From NCBI GenBank assembly GCA_015680905.1, contig CM027378.1, positions 79,141,501 through 79,205,500 on the forward strand: a stretch of DNA of 64,000 nucleotides. The letters are read 5' to 3'. Under the pieces are notes generated by a model. The model made no database searches, had not been told where the DNA came from, and saw nothing but the letters and a program-made list of their open reading frames with translations. The DNA comes from Coptis chinensis. Its lineage: Eukaryota; Streptophyta; Magnoliopsida; Ranunculales; Ranunculaceae. Below are positions 23,988-35,083 of this stretch, one piece after another; the stretch's first letter is position 1, and each line of letters opens with the position of its first letter. A program made the position numbers and the translations under genes.

Positions 23988-24830
23988 CAAGCTAGCTGTG
24001 CGTTCTTCTTTTCTTGTTTTTTCTAGATCAACGTTCCCATCACTACTTCACTGGCTATGCTTTCTATAGACTTCAAAATGTAGACAATCTCCGCGCGCAT
24101 ATCCTTCTTCTTAACCAACTTTCTTCTTAACCAAGCCACGTACTGCTTCTAACATCAACCAGTTTATACTTAATTATTGTTTTTTCGTCGATAAACAAAA
24201 CAATGCATGTTAACTTGAGAAAATAAAAGTTTAATTATGTCATCATTCTTCATTACTTCTTTCTCACGAAAAATCTGCACTTGACAATTGACTGATATCA
24301 AAATAGTGATATAAAACATGAGTGAGTGAGTGTGTGAGGAATTGTAGCAGCATGAGCTCAAAGGGAATAGATCCATGCCAAGATATTAGAGTGAGGGAAT
24401 CTGGGGGAATGTTAAGGAAGAGAAGCCTATCTATGGCAGAGCAAAAGCATGTGAAGTTACATGGAAACTGAGCTATTGTTATTTTTACAAGCGGCTTGAC
24501 CCATCCCTTAAACTCAAGGCAGTTGCCTACGAATCCGCCAAACCAACCATGTCTTTGCATTTTAATCTATCTAAAGCCTGCCCTTCAACAATATAATTGA
24601 ACGTTTAATCATTCAGGGAAAAAAAAATATTCAGGACCAACCCAATGTAGCTCCTCAATCTTCGAGTGAGTTGCTCACATGCCACCTCATTGAAAATAAC
24701 AACTTTTGTTTGTCCTGAAGACAAAAAATGTGTTTTCTAGTGAGAGGCATTTATGCAGCCCACAAAATGGGTTGCCTCAATGCCTTTAAGTTCATGAAGA
24801 TATTTTCTTGCCATCTTTCTATAATTAGGC
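23988..24830. other. Upstream region of DUF674 copy B
   Basis: No gene is recognised. The part from about 24660 onward shares short blocks with the region before copy C (for example CACAAAATGGGTTGCCTCAATGCC against CACAAAAGTGGGTTGCCAAATGCC), so the duplicated segment includes some promoter DNA. Confidence 0.5.
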
Positions 24831-24937
24831 TAGTCCAGCACTACTCACTCTACTCTAGAGTCTAGACCAACTTTACTATCTCCTAATCCTAGGGTTTCCC
24901 TACAAACGTCATTTGCAGAGCTCCTTCTTCACTCCAG

Positions 24938-25263
24938 GTAAATAACTTCATAAAAACCATAATCTTTTTAATCCTTCATGTGTTACACAGTATGTAGACT
25001 TGTTAATCTGTTTAGTAAATTAATAACGTTTTGATTTTTACTATCACATTATAATATTGTTGTTAGGACATGTGTTGGCTTTTGAGTTGTTAAATTGGCA
25101 TTTAGAAAAACTTAGCATCCTCAACTTCAAGTGTCATTTTGATAGTTTAGAGAATTGGTAGTGTGGTACTGTGGTACTGTGGTTGCAAAGCTTTTTAGCA
25201 AAAGTGTTGGCCTTTTAACTGCCCACATTGTTATTTATCAAAGATTTATTGGTATTATTTCAG
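24938..25263 (+). other. Leader intron of DUF674 copy B
   Basis: A leader exon ends CACTCCAG before GTAAATAA, and the acceptor is TTATTTCAG at 25263, ten bases before the ATG at 25273. Copy C has the same arrangement (donor GTAAATTA at 41407, acceptor TTATTTCAG at 41774), which supports the model. Confidence 0.7.
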
Positions 25264-25272
25264 ATAACGATA

Positions 25273-28200
25273 ATGGCGGAAAACAAAACTATAATTTTAA
25301 AGCTTCTGGTAGACAAGAAGAAGAACAAAGTGGTGTTTGCGGAGGTCGATAAGGACTTTGTTGATGTTCTCTTTAGTTTCTTGACAATTCCGATTGGTAC
25401 CATTGTCCGATTAGCCAAAAAGCAGTCTAAGTTGGGATGCATGGATGCTTTGTATAAAAGTGTGGAGGCTCTTGACAGGAAGAATTTTGAAACAGAAGCA
25501 TTCAAGTCCATGTTGCTCATGCCTAGAAATGCATATGAATATAAAAACAGAAATCTAGTAGTGGACGTATGTACTTACCCTCTGTATTACATATGTCCTA
25601 CGTGGACTTGTGTTACGGAAACTACCTGCTTGCTGAGTATGTTTGAGAATACTAAATGTCACTGCACTACAAACATGGATAAACCAGTGCTTAGGAAGCC
25701 CCAAAAAATTACTGAAGGGGATGAACTCAATGGAGTGTTTGTGAAGGGAAATAAAAAATTTATTATCAGTGATGATTTGGTCGTAAGGGAAGTTTGTAAT
25801 GAAACCAGTCTGTCAACTCTTTGCCACTTTAATATCGAAGAAGCAAGATCTGCTGAAGAGAGAATTGTATCTGTTGGTGCAAACCAGGTAAGCCACATGC
25901 CCACATTGTAATGTTAATATGTCTAAAATCTTCTACTGTTACACTTTCGAAATTAATTTTTACCTGACTTTTCTGTCTTGTATATGAGTAGGTCCTGAAA
26001 TTGCTGTTCCGTTCGCTTCTCTCAACAACGCCACTGTCGGATGTGTTTCTTTCAAACAAAAAATGGGTTGATGCAATTATGAAAAGAAGTGTCTCATTGG
26101 ACATAAGAAGGGTGAGCTTGATGTAAAAGAATTATATTTTAGTAGGTCTATAAAACTCTAAAAAAAGGCTCTGCACATACTCTCGTTGTTGTTGGGACCC
26201 CGTAAAATTCACAATTGTAATCTAACTGCACAAAAAATTCTCTAAGCCAGTAAGATCAACCTCACAAAAGTTTATTGATCTAAAACTCTCGACCTTTAAA
26301 GAGAAATTTAGGTTTTAGTAGAATTGTGGTCCTGATTTTTCTGTTTTGGATGAAATTTCCAAACGTTATGAGTATTTTTACCTGGTTGGTGTTTTGTGAT
26401 GATAATCTTCATCACATGGACACCTTATTGTATGGTTTGATTTTAATGTAGGTTTTGTGTGCCTCTATAGTAATGAGTAAACTTGAATGAATTTATCATC
26501 TTTTACTCAGAATATCCCTTGCTTTTTCTAGTTGCATGGTTAACAAAAGCTTGCTATTTCTTTTTAATATGAATTTCTAAACTATATGAGACTTATATAG
26601 GTTTATATGTATCAAACTCTACTTCGTATTGTCCCTATAATTTTTATATTCGGGTGAAGATCGTTGTAGTAATGGAGTTTTGATCAATTTATCTTTTAAT
26701 TAAGCTAAAATGAATTGCTTGGATGCTTGGAGTTATAGGGCTAGTCATTACGAAATACATTAATTACAAAATGATAAAAAGAAATTGCACGGCCTAGGGA
26801 TAGCAAATAAAGAATTATGAAATTCAGTGTTGGGGCTGATCCCTTAACACCAATGTTGTTGGAGCTTGGAACTCGATTAAGAAATATGGCGCATAGCCGC
26901 ATAGAATTAGGCTCTCGCCTTGTTGCCCCATACTTGCCTTTTTTTTGGGTTATGGCACAAGCGCGCCATAGTTTTTGTTTTATATTGTTTTTTTAGATAG
27001 TCGTCATGATATTTTCTTGACAAATAGTTGTCAGAGGTTTTGATGATGATGAGGCAAAAACTTTTTCAAGGAGAAGTTCCACTTGGAGACGATTATGTGA
27101 ATGACATTGACAATCAAGTGGTCGACGATGCAGGCAAGCAATGAGGAATTTATGAGGTTTTGCATTTCTCTTTGATTGTTTCTGGGGAATTGTTCTAGAC
27201 GATTTTTTGTTTTTTTTTTTAATAAGTTTTAGGGTTGAGGTAGACCCTATAATTGTTTCAGACAAAAAGGTTAATTTAGGATTAAATTGGCGGAAGCTTC
27301 AGTTTATCAAATCTACTCTTAAATTAAACAAAGCAACTAAAACTAAAACAAATCTTTATTTATCTTTGAAATATGCTCAATAACACAACTCTCTAACCCT
27401 AATTACATGCCCGTTATTTATACTAATCCTAAAAACTATAAACCAATAGTAACACGATACGAGTCAACAACTAAAATAGAATAACTAAACTAGTGGGCTC
27501 ACAACCCATGGGCTTTGACCATACTGATGTCCGCATCACTCTCTCCATGTTGAAGAAGCTTGTCCACAAGCTTGTTGACATAAAAACCTACCAATATGCA
27601 AAAGCTCTTCAAACTTGTATATGTCACCCTCTCGAGGTTCTGAGGAATTCGACCTCGAATCTTTCCCAAATATCTACTCAAACAAATAACATGATACCAT
27701 AATACTGCTAGTACTCCTTTCTTGAAACACAATGAATATTGAAAGTCATGAAGTATGCGTTTAAGTGTTTTGTGGCTGTGAGCAAAAACCTTCTCAAAAT
27801 TGGTTAGAAAAGAATCAATATAACCACCACGTTGTGCTCGCTGAGTTGGATGAACAAGACCTTCATAGATCTGGTCAGCAGAACATCTTTGTTGCAAAGG
27901 AAGGTGATGAACTTGCTGATTTCGTTTGTTATCACGCTCAAAACATGACACAACGTGATTAAAAAGTTCATGAACTAATGGAGGAACCTCGACTGGATGA
28001 TCATGCTGGAGCCATTGTTCAACTCGTTTCTGGCCTGTTGTTGCAGCTGTATTAGTAAGACCTGGGTGAGGAGTCGAGTGACCAGACAGAACATCAAAAG
28101 GACGCAGTGGTTGGTACTGATCTGCAACCTATTCTAGCAAGACATTATCTGTGGGTGTTGGAATTACTGTAGTATCTGCTGGTGCAGTAGTAGTAACCAA

Positions 28201-31200
28201 AGTAGGAGGCGAGAGTACTATAGTCACAATAGGCGCACCCACCACTTCAAGACCCCGCAAAGATCGAGCAACAAAGACGAAACCTTTGCCGTGGATGTAT
28301 GATTGAGGCGATATCCCGTTCGGGTTTGGCGCATAAAGAGGAACATAATGATATTGACTAGGGTTCCAAGACTGATAATAAAGAGAACAACCCTGATATA
28401 TCATCTGTTGCTGATAGAGATCTGGATAATAGCTGAATGGCATAGAAACTGGTGGTGTCTGAAAACTCTAAGAAGGTGCCATTAATGGTGGAACCTGTGA
28501 CGGCTGTTGAAAAGGTAAACTAACTTCTGGAGAAACCCTAGAATTTTGTTGTTGGGCGGCTAGAAGTGCATTCAAGGTTTCTTGCATAGCTTCAAACTTG
28601 GCATTCAAACCTTGATAAATTTTTTCTAGGTGTTCCATCTCTGGTTTCTTGATATACGGCATAAAAATTAAAACTTTGATCTTGAAAGAAGACAAAGACA
28701 GAAAATTAATTTTCGGGTGAACAGTAACGCGATGAATAGTGATACATGAATAGTGTTTCCGATGAACAGTGTTCTGTGAACAGTAACATGAAAAATTAAA
28801 ACGAATAAGAAAAAGAAAAATTGGATTTTACTCAGGAATGATTCGTTCTCCGATACCAAATAATGTGGATTAAACTTGCAGAAGCTTCAGTTTATCAAAT
28901 CTACTCTTGAATTAAACAAAACAACGAAAACTAAAACAAATCTTTATTTCTCTCTGAAATATTTTCAATAACACAACTCCCTAACCCTAATTACAAATCC
29001 GTTATTTATACTAATCCTAAAAACTATAAACCAATAGTAACACAACACGTGTCAACAACTAAAATAGAATAACTAAACTAGTGAGCTCACAACCCATGGG
29101 CTTTTACCATACTGATGTCGTCCGCATCAGTATTACTTCTGATGTTTCTTCTGCGTGGCTATTTGCTAAAGTATAACTTGTAAATTCTTGTGGTTGCTCA
29201 AATTGTTGTTTTTCTTTTATGCACAATGAATGTGTATAAGTGTTACACTTATGCTTAAAATTATGGATTAGGGATTATAAACCAATATCTAAATGATTGA
29301 AATGGTGAAAACTTATTTTCATTTAACTGGTTGCTTCTCTTGTTCATGTTCAGGTCTTGAATTTACTGTTTTGTTCCCTTCTCTCAAAGACGCCACTGTC
29401 GGATGTGTTACTTTCAAAGAGAAAGTGGATTAGTCCAAATATGATTAGAAGCGAGTCAGTGGACATAAAGCCTCAAGTACCCCGAACAGCGTTAGACACT
29501 AAAATGGGGAGCTTGACTCTTTTGATTAAAAAACCAAACAAAATTCTATATATGGGAAAAAGAAACAAGGAAAAAGTTGTATATGCTGCAGCCAAGGAAA
29601 ACTTCTTGGATTTTCTGTTTAGTTTTCTTGGTTTCCCAATGGGATCTGCCCTAGAACTTCTTGGTAGAGATTCTTCCATAAGAAGCATAGATAATTTATA
29701 TAAAAGCGTGGAAGATATGCGCAATGGGAATCCTGCGCAGTTCAAGGAATGCAATGATATACTTCTACATCCTAAGGTTGCTGCCCATCACAGCTGCGAG
29801 AATCAGTTATTGCAGATGGAGGAAGAAGATTTGCGTGTTACGACTGTTCTCAAGTGTTTAACTTGTATTAAAGGGAAGGTTGCTGTTGATCAAGGTGGCG
29901 TTTGCGGACATGGCTTAGATCGAGGAAAATTGAGTTTCGTCAATCCAAAATTTCTTGATACAGTTGTTAAAAGAGGAAATGGATTTCTTAAGAAATCCAG
30001 GATGTTTATGGTAACTGATGAGCTAATTGTAGAGCCACTTTCACCAATCTCCAGTGTCTCCTTTGTCAACAAACTGGGTGTGCCACTCAGCGAATTAGAG
30101 GAACGAATTGTCAGCGTGGGTGAAAAAGTGGTAAATACTGTGTCATCACTTCTCTCTTGAAATTATATGTTCAAACTTGATTAAAGTGCAACTTTTGGTT
30201 TGGTCTTGAATTTAGAAATCCTTCTGGACAAGTGAAATTGTCCATTGTTACTTGGTGTTACCTTTTAATGCACCAAGTTCCCTATTCACACCAACTATCG
30301 CATGTATTTCATTGAAGGATGAGAGTTTTCCAACCTTCCCTCCACGCGGAGGATTTGGATTCATTTATGTGAATCAGTAAAATTTATTTTACTGCTGAAT
30401 TATTTGGCATATATGAAATAATTTGTGTCAAAATTCCTCTAGAACCCTTCTTGTAGAATACATAACTTATAAACTTCACATTTCATCCATACCAGAATCT
30501 CTATTTTGCCCAGCTAATCATGTATTATACGAAATGATCAAGTGAATAACACACTCTCCATACACTGGTCAAGACGTCAAGTAATGCTATGCCCTTAATC
30601 TCGTATAGTTCTCTTAATGGAATACTATATGTACAAGAAGGCTAACTATACTTTTGAAATAGCAATTTCTTTTTGTATTCTTTGATCATGATTTCGTGGA
30701 CATAATTTTTCTATGAACTTGTTTGAGAATATTTGTATCTAGCGCCAATTGCTTCCTATATCGAAAGCACTAGCGGTTCAGTAATTACTTCTGCATATAT
30801 CAGCAATAACTTAAGTTATGCTACAATTTGAGTAAATGCTGTATTGCCATGCTTTGTAGACTGCAAAAGTGATTGGTAAATGGGATACTAGTATAAGGAT
30901 TCTTAACTCACAACATTGGTAGATGGCGAACGAGCGAATCTGAGTTTGCATAAATTATTTAAATTTTACTAGTCAGTAGTTGCAATATATATAAACATAA
31001 CACATAATCATGAGATTGTATGTACATTATAGTGTGACTGCTATCTAGATCATCCCAGAGAAATCAAAAGAAAACCGATTAGATTAGTTTCCCTTACATA
31101 ATTAGTGTATCTGGATTTTGCAGTTGCAATGTTTCACACTGTACCAAACCAACAACATCTGCATTATGGTAGGTTGTTATACTCTGACTTACAGAGTTGT

Positions 31201-31390
31201 TTCAAGGGAATATCCTGAGTGGAAGCTTATTGTTTAATAGTCTAGTTTGAGTATCTGAAAGCTTTCTGTCAGCAAATATTATTGAAGATTGCTTAATGCC
31301 AGTTTATTTCTAATGCAGGCTCGCTCCATTCTCAAGGCCTCATTAACCTCCAGGACAGCTCTTACCAGTGTATTTTGCCAGAAGAACTAA
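25273..31390 (+). CDS. DUF674 family protein, copy B
   Basis: A two-lobe DUF674 protein of unknown function. Exon 1 (25273-25887, 205 codons) starts MAENKTIILKLLVDKKKNKV and ends at GTAAGC; the ATG is chosen because it follows the leader-intron acceptor and matches copy C. It includes a Cys-rich patch (CPTWTCVTETTCLL ... CHC). Exon 2 (29354-30130, 259 codons) begins VLNLLFCSLLSKTPLSDVLL and holds the second lobe: LTLLIKK, FLFSFLGFPMGSALELLG, a Cys-rich patch, and VTDELIVEPLSPISSVSF. Exon 3 (31319-31390) encodes ARSILKASLTS ... FCQKN. All joins are in phase 0, giving about 487 residues. A truncated duplicate of exon 2 at 25992-26111 has its own acceptor and a GTGAGC donor and could be included in frame, giving 527. 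The long second intron carries an LTR element. Confidence 0.8.
25992..26111 (+). other. Partial duplicate of exon 2 in DUF674 copy B
   Basis: Forty codons (VLKLLFRSLLSTTPLSDVFL ... SLDIRR) repeat the start of the true exon 2 at 29354. An AG acceptor precedes it and GTGAGC follows it, and its length is a multiple of three, so splicing it in would keep the frame. If read through, it meets a stop within four codons. It may be a remnant of a collapsed tandem gene pair. Confidence 0.65.
26112..27275. other. Intron DNA of DUF674 copy B before the LTR element
   Basis: No gene is supported. A plus-strand patch near 26840-26960 and a short open stretch near 27040-27140 look faintly like decayed transposase tails, but no diagnostic motif remains. 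Confidence 0.4.
27276..27538 (-). repeat. 3' LTR of the small gag-only element
   Basis: Direct copy of 28864-29129. Its right edge (…CCGCATCA) corresponds to the TG start of the LTR on the minus strand. The left edge is defined only by alignment with the other copy. Confidence 0.7.
28864..29129 (-). repeat. 5' LTR of the small gag-only element
   Basis: On the minus strand it begins TGATGCGGACGACATCAG and ends at TTAATCCACA, next to the primer-binding-site-like text. It carries a TATA-like ATAAATAACGG in the middle (minus strand). Confidence 0.7.
30131..31318 (+). other. Last intron of DUF674 copy B
   Basis: It starts GTAAATACT and ends TAATGCAG. It aligns over much of its length with the last intron of copy C (44457-45321), for example TTGTTATACTCTGACTTACAG in both. 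No inserted element is seen. Confidence 0.7.
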
Positions 31391-32445
31391 GGATCCAACT
31401 CGGACTGGAGTAGACTAGACTAGAAGATACTTTGAAGATACATACTAAAGATTGTAATACTTAGTGTTGTAATACTCTGAAGGTACATAAATACTTAATG
31501 TAATGTAAGGTACCTTTTCAAATGCCAGGCTTGGTATAGCAGGGAGTGTTTGTTTTGATTGTTCTGAATTCTCTTATGTGAGAAGGTAAGGAATTTCATC
31601 CTGGTCTTCGTAACCTTGAATGGTATGGTAAATTGTTTTTTAATCAAGATGCTGTCATACTTTGATTGATCAGAGGAACATTTTTTTTTTGATAGTGTTT
31701 GACCAGAGGAACTCATCTTCACTGTTAAGCTTTATATTAGCTACTTGATGAGACAAGTTTTTACTGGCATTCTCATTTGCTTTTGGTGTGTTTGAAATAT
31801 TATTACCATGTGAAATTCAGGTTGGAATATTAAGGTTGTTCATACACGGCTTGCTGCGTAGGTATTGAGGATTCGAGGCTTTGCTTGGCTAATGAAATTA
31901 CAAGTTTTTCCAAAAATAAACTGGTGGTATTGGCTCTTTTATTTCTAGTACAGAATCTGGGAATGGTATTGCGTATGCAATCTCACTGGTGTTTCTTACT
32001 TATGTTGATCTTACTCTGAATTTTTAGTATTCCAAGTCACGCTTTGTATTACAACTTCTATTGATTACATATTTACATCATGAAAATTTAGTATCCAAAG
32101 GCCATAGAGATTTATCAGTCCCCAGCGCACATCTAATAAGCTTGAAAACAGAATAAACAAAAACCGTAATTGTGATTACAAATTCCAAGTTAGAAGCCGA
32201 ACTAAAACTCAACTAGCGGGTTTTGAGTTTTGACATGATGTTTACTAGCAGCGGGTCAGGATTTTGTGTTAATAAAAATGAAAGTTAATGGTGGTTTGGT
32301 TTTTCGGTCTTATTTCAAGTTGTCATGAAATTACAGGCTCAGAACTGCCAAGACAGCCGTTGCAGCTTGACTCCATAAGGTAAGGAATGTCATCCTGGAA
32401 AGTGTCTCATAACACTAGAATGGTTTGTATTAATCTTATTAAAGA
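31391..32445 (+). repeat. Duplicated 3' flank of DUF674 copies
   Basis: Text following copy B's stop (31391-31620) matches text following copy C's stop (45394-45640): GGATCCAACT, AATACTTAATGTA, GGTATAGCAGGGA, TGTGAGAAGGTAAGGAATTTC. Part of the unit recurs at 31740-32090 and again at 32370-32445 continued at 37754-38210, with the LTR element inserted between. No gene is seen here. Confidence 0.7.
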
Positions 32446-33161
32446 TGAAATTCCCAGATACGATTTCACAGAGTAATCTCGATGAATTCAATGTTCCCAA
32501 TTAGATTTAATCATGCACAAGCAAACAATTATCTATGACAATCAAACTGAAAAAATAAAACGAGACAAGACACAGAGAATTTTTTTACGTGGTAAACCCA
32601 ATCACTGGGAAACATCCACGTCACTACCTATCTCAGGTAGTGAGATAAAAATCCACTATATCAGTTACAAAGTAAGAATACTCACAACGAGGATCAAGTC
32701 CCATGATTACCCAAATATCGTACTCCTCAATATTGTAACCTTTCGTCTCCTTTCGCAGGAAAAAGATTCACTCCCTTCGCAAGAGCTACCAACAATTAAC
32801 ACGTATGGAAGAACTCAATTTAGTGATCTCATGTAGTCGCAACAATAAGATCACTAGATTGACAAGATGAAGAAATCCACTTCAATATCTCCAGCAAACT
32901 TTCTGGTGAAAAGCTCATCTTTACCGTGTGAGTTTTTCTCTTTTTAAAGGCAACCTTGAACTCACTCGATCAACCCTGTTACGACTCTCTCAACAAGATT
33001 GCATATCCGAGAATCTCGCATCTGTTTTAATCTCTCAATCGATATCCGATTTTGTTGATGTCGATCTTTTTACTTCCATGGTTATCACCGTATTTCCCTG
33101 ACTGATAGACTCAAAACATAGTTTAGGCACGAAATGGGCCAAACACACTATGGGCTTTTCA
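32446..33161 (-). repeat. 3' LTR of the gag-only element
   Basis: Starts TGAAATTCCCAGATACG and ends ATGGGCTTTTCA. It matches 37024-37748 with roughly twenty differences, one of them an 8-bp indel. Confidence 0.9.
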
Positions 33162-34287
33162 ATCTCCCCCTTTTGGCCAATTTCGTGACAAAACCTTAGA
33201 GAGAGCTTACAAACAATTCACTGGAAAATACATCAAAAGACTTCTTGCTAATGACATAATGATAATTACAAAGGACTCAAGAAAACTCAAAACACAAAGT
33301 TCCAGTTCCACACATAATTCTCCCCCTCACTTCAGCATCAGCCGGCTCTCTTCTTATTTGACTTCATCTGTAGCATAAACATTTCCGAAACACTCAGTCT
33401 CCACAAGGTTTTCAACACCTCATATCATCCAAGTCAAAACTAAACCAAAGATCTTTATGCTTTTCAAAAATCCTGCATTCTCTTTGGAATAAGACCATCC
33501 GCTGCACATAGAGCAAACCAGTGAAACATCTCCCCCTTTTTGTCACGAAAGGACAAAAGTGAAGATGGGTAATGAGCAACAAAAATTTACGCAACAGAAG
33601 CAATGAGAAACGTAGCCAACAAAAGACGAATCCCCCTAAATGAAAAACCCCCTAAATGAAAACAAGTAGGGGTGCATGTGGAACTCCCCCTCACTAAGAG
33701 ATCACCATACAAAACATAGAACTTCAGGAGATAGCTTATTGATGGAAAGGAAATCTACAAACCAGGCCATGAGACATCAAATATGGACACATAAGAAATG
33801 AAGGCAGAGCAAAAAAAACACTGATAATATATGAAAAATAAAATATTGCAGAGTAACCACAAGCAACAACCAATCAAGTAATCCATGTGACAGCAGGTTC
33901 TGACCTTGACAAAGAGAGCAGTCACACATTAAGATGCAAAAAAAATGAATAGGGCTACTGCAGGACTCAAAAGAAGTATCCACTAATGACACACTCTTTT
34001 TAAAAAACAAGAAAGCATGGAAATGTCAGAAGGAATCGGTCAATAAATGTTGCAGGAAAACTTCCATTAAGCATTTTCAAGGATTACACACACTAGATAG
34101 AGACTCACTTACATCATCCCAGAGTAAGAGAGTAGAGACATTAATCATGCTGAAACTGTACCAAAATCGCAAGGACAGAAAACACTCCCGCCAATATACA
34201 CAACTTCCATTTGAACGCTCACAGCATAAGGAGTGACACAGAAGGAGAGGCCAGCAGAGCAACAAGTAAAAAATTTTCCCTGTTATG

Positions 34288-34311
34288 AAAAAAAAAAAAA
34301 AAAAAAAAAAA
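34288..34311. repeat. Poly(A) run of about 24 bases
   Basis: A pure A run inside the non-coding part of the gag-only LTR element. Confidence 0.8.
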
Positions 34312-34744
34312 ATGAAAGAGGCAGAGAATATGAAGTGAAGGAGTAACACGCTCTGCAAGAAGTGGCAGGACAACTCTGTACCCAAAAACAATGAAAGAGG
34401 AGAACATGAAATGCAAACATGCATAAGAAGAAGTTAAGCACATTCATAAAGAACCATTCAGAAAATGGCATTGGCAAGACTAAACTTGTAACTTTCGACC
34501 ACATGACATGAGCTGCAAAAAAAAAACAAGTCATATAACGCATTGAAAACAAAATCACAATGCGTATTAGGACCATAATGCAAGACTTATAGTGCAGACT
34601 TCTGTTTGTGCAAGAGATCAATGCTCAACACACATTTGTGAAGCATAGTTTCCATCGGGAATGATATGACAGCAACTAACTATATGAAAATGAAAAGCAG
34701 CAACTCAAGAAAATACAAGAATAAGCATTAGTATTATTCGTTCT

Positions 34745-35083
34745 TCCTTTCTTTCTTTCTTTCTTTCTTTCTTTTTATTTTTCTTTTTCTTTTGCTTTTT
34801 CTTTTTCTTTTCCTTAATATATATAGATATATTGGAGAGGAACCATCCCTTATAACAGGCTTTCGATTGGTAAGTCCAGACCAGTTGGTCTTAGATTACC
34901 AGGTGGAAACCCCTACGAATCTACCGACCAGGGTGGTTACATACCTGTGCCCCAAGAGAGAGAGACTTTATATATTGGAGAGGAATCATCCCTTGTAATA
35001 GGTTGTCGATTGGTAAGTCCAGACCAGTTGGTCTTAGATTACCAGGCTTAAACCCCTACGAATCGACCAACCTGGGTGATTTT
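34745..35083. repeat. (CTTT)n microsatellite and two ~140-bp tandem units
   Basis: A CTTT/TTTTC microsatellite at 34745-34815 is followed by two tandem copies of a unit starting ATATTGGAGAGGAA (34829 and 34972). Each contains CGATTGGTAAGTCCAGACCA and TTGGTCTTAGATTACCAGG and ends near GACCA(G/A)CCTGGGTG. They lie inside the gag-only LTR element between its coding and non-coding halves. The unit is not recognised. Confidence 0.75.

Larger units (their letters stand above)
27276..29129 (-). mobile_element. Small gag-only LTR element in a DUF674 intron
   Basis: Two direct repeats of about 265 bp (27276-27538 and 28864-29129) flank a 1.3-kb interior. On the minus strand the element reads 5' LTR (right), a primer-binding-site-like TTGGTATCGGAGAACG, a gag-like start with a coiled-coil-like stretch (MEHLEKIYQGLNAKFEAMQE) and a Gln/Pro-rich part, then the 3' LTR (left). 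There is no reverse transcriptase or integrase, so it is a non-autonomous TR-GAG or large TRIM type. The interior is broken in several places. The LTRs differ by about 10% by eye, suggesting an old insertion. A clear target duplication was not found. Confidence 0.75.

Noticed and set aside
24264-24560. 98-codon minus-strand frame before DUF674 copy B
   Set aside because: No recognisable domain, no splice continuation, atypical composition.
26840-27150. Possible hAT transposase C-terminal remnant
   Set aside because: Only weak resemblance (short patches); no conserved dimerisation motif could be read.
34077-34621. Overlapping hydrophobic minus-strand frames
   Set aside because: Low-complexity translation through poly(A)/poly(T) runs in the non-coding half of an LTR element.
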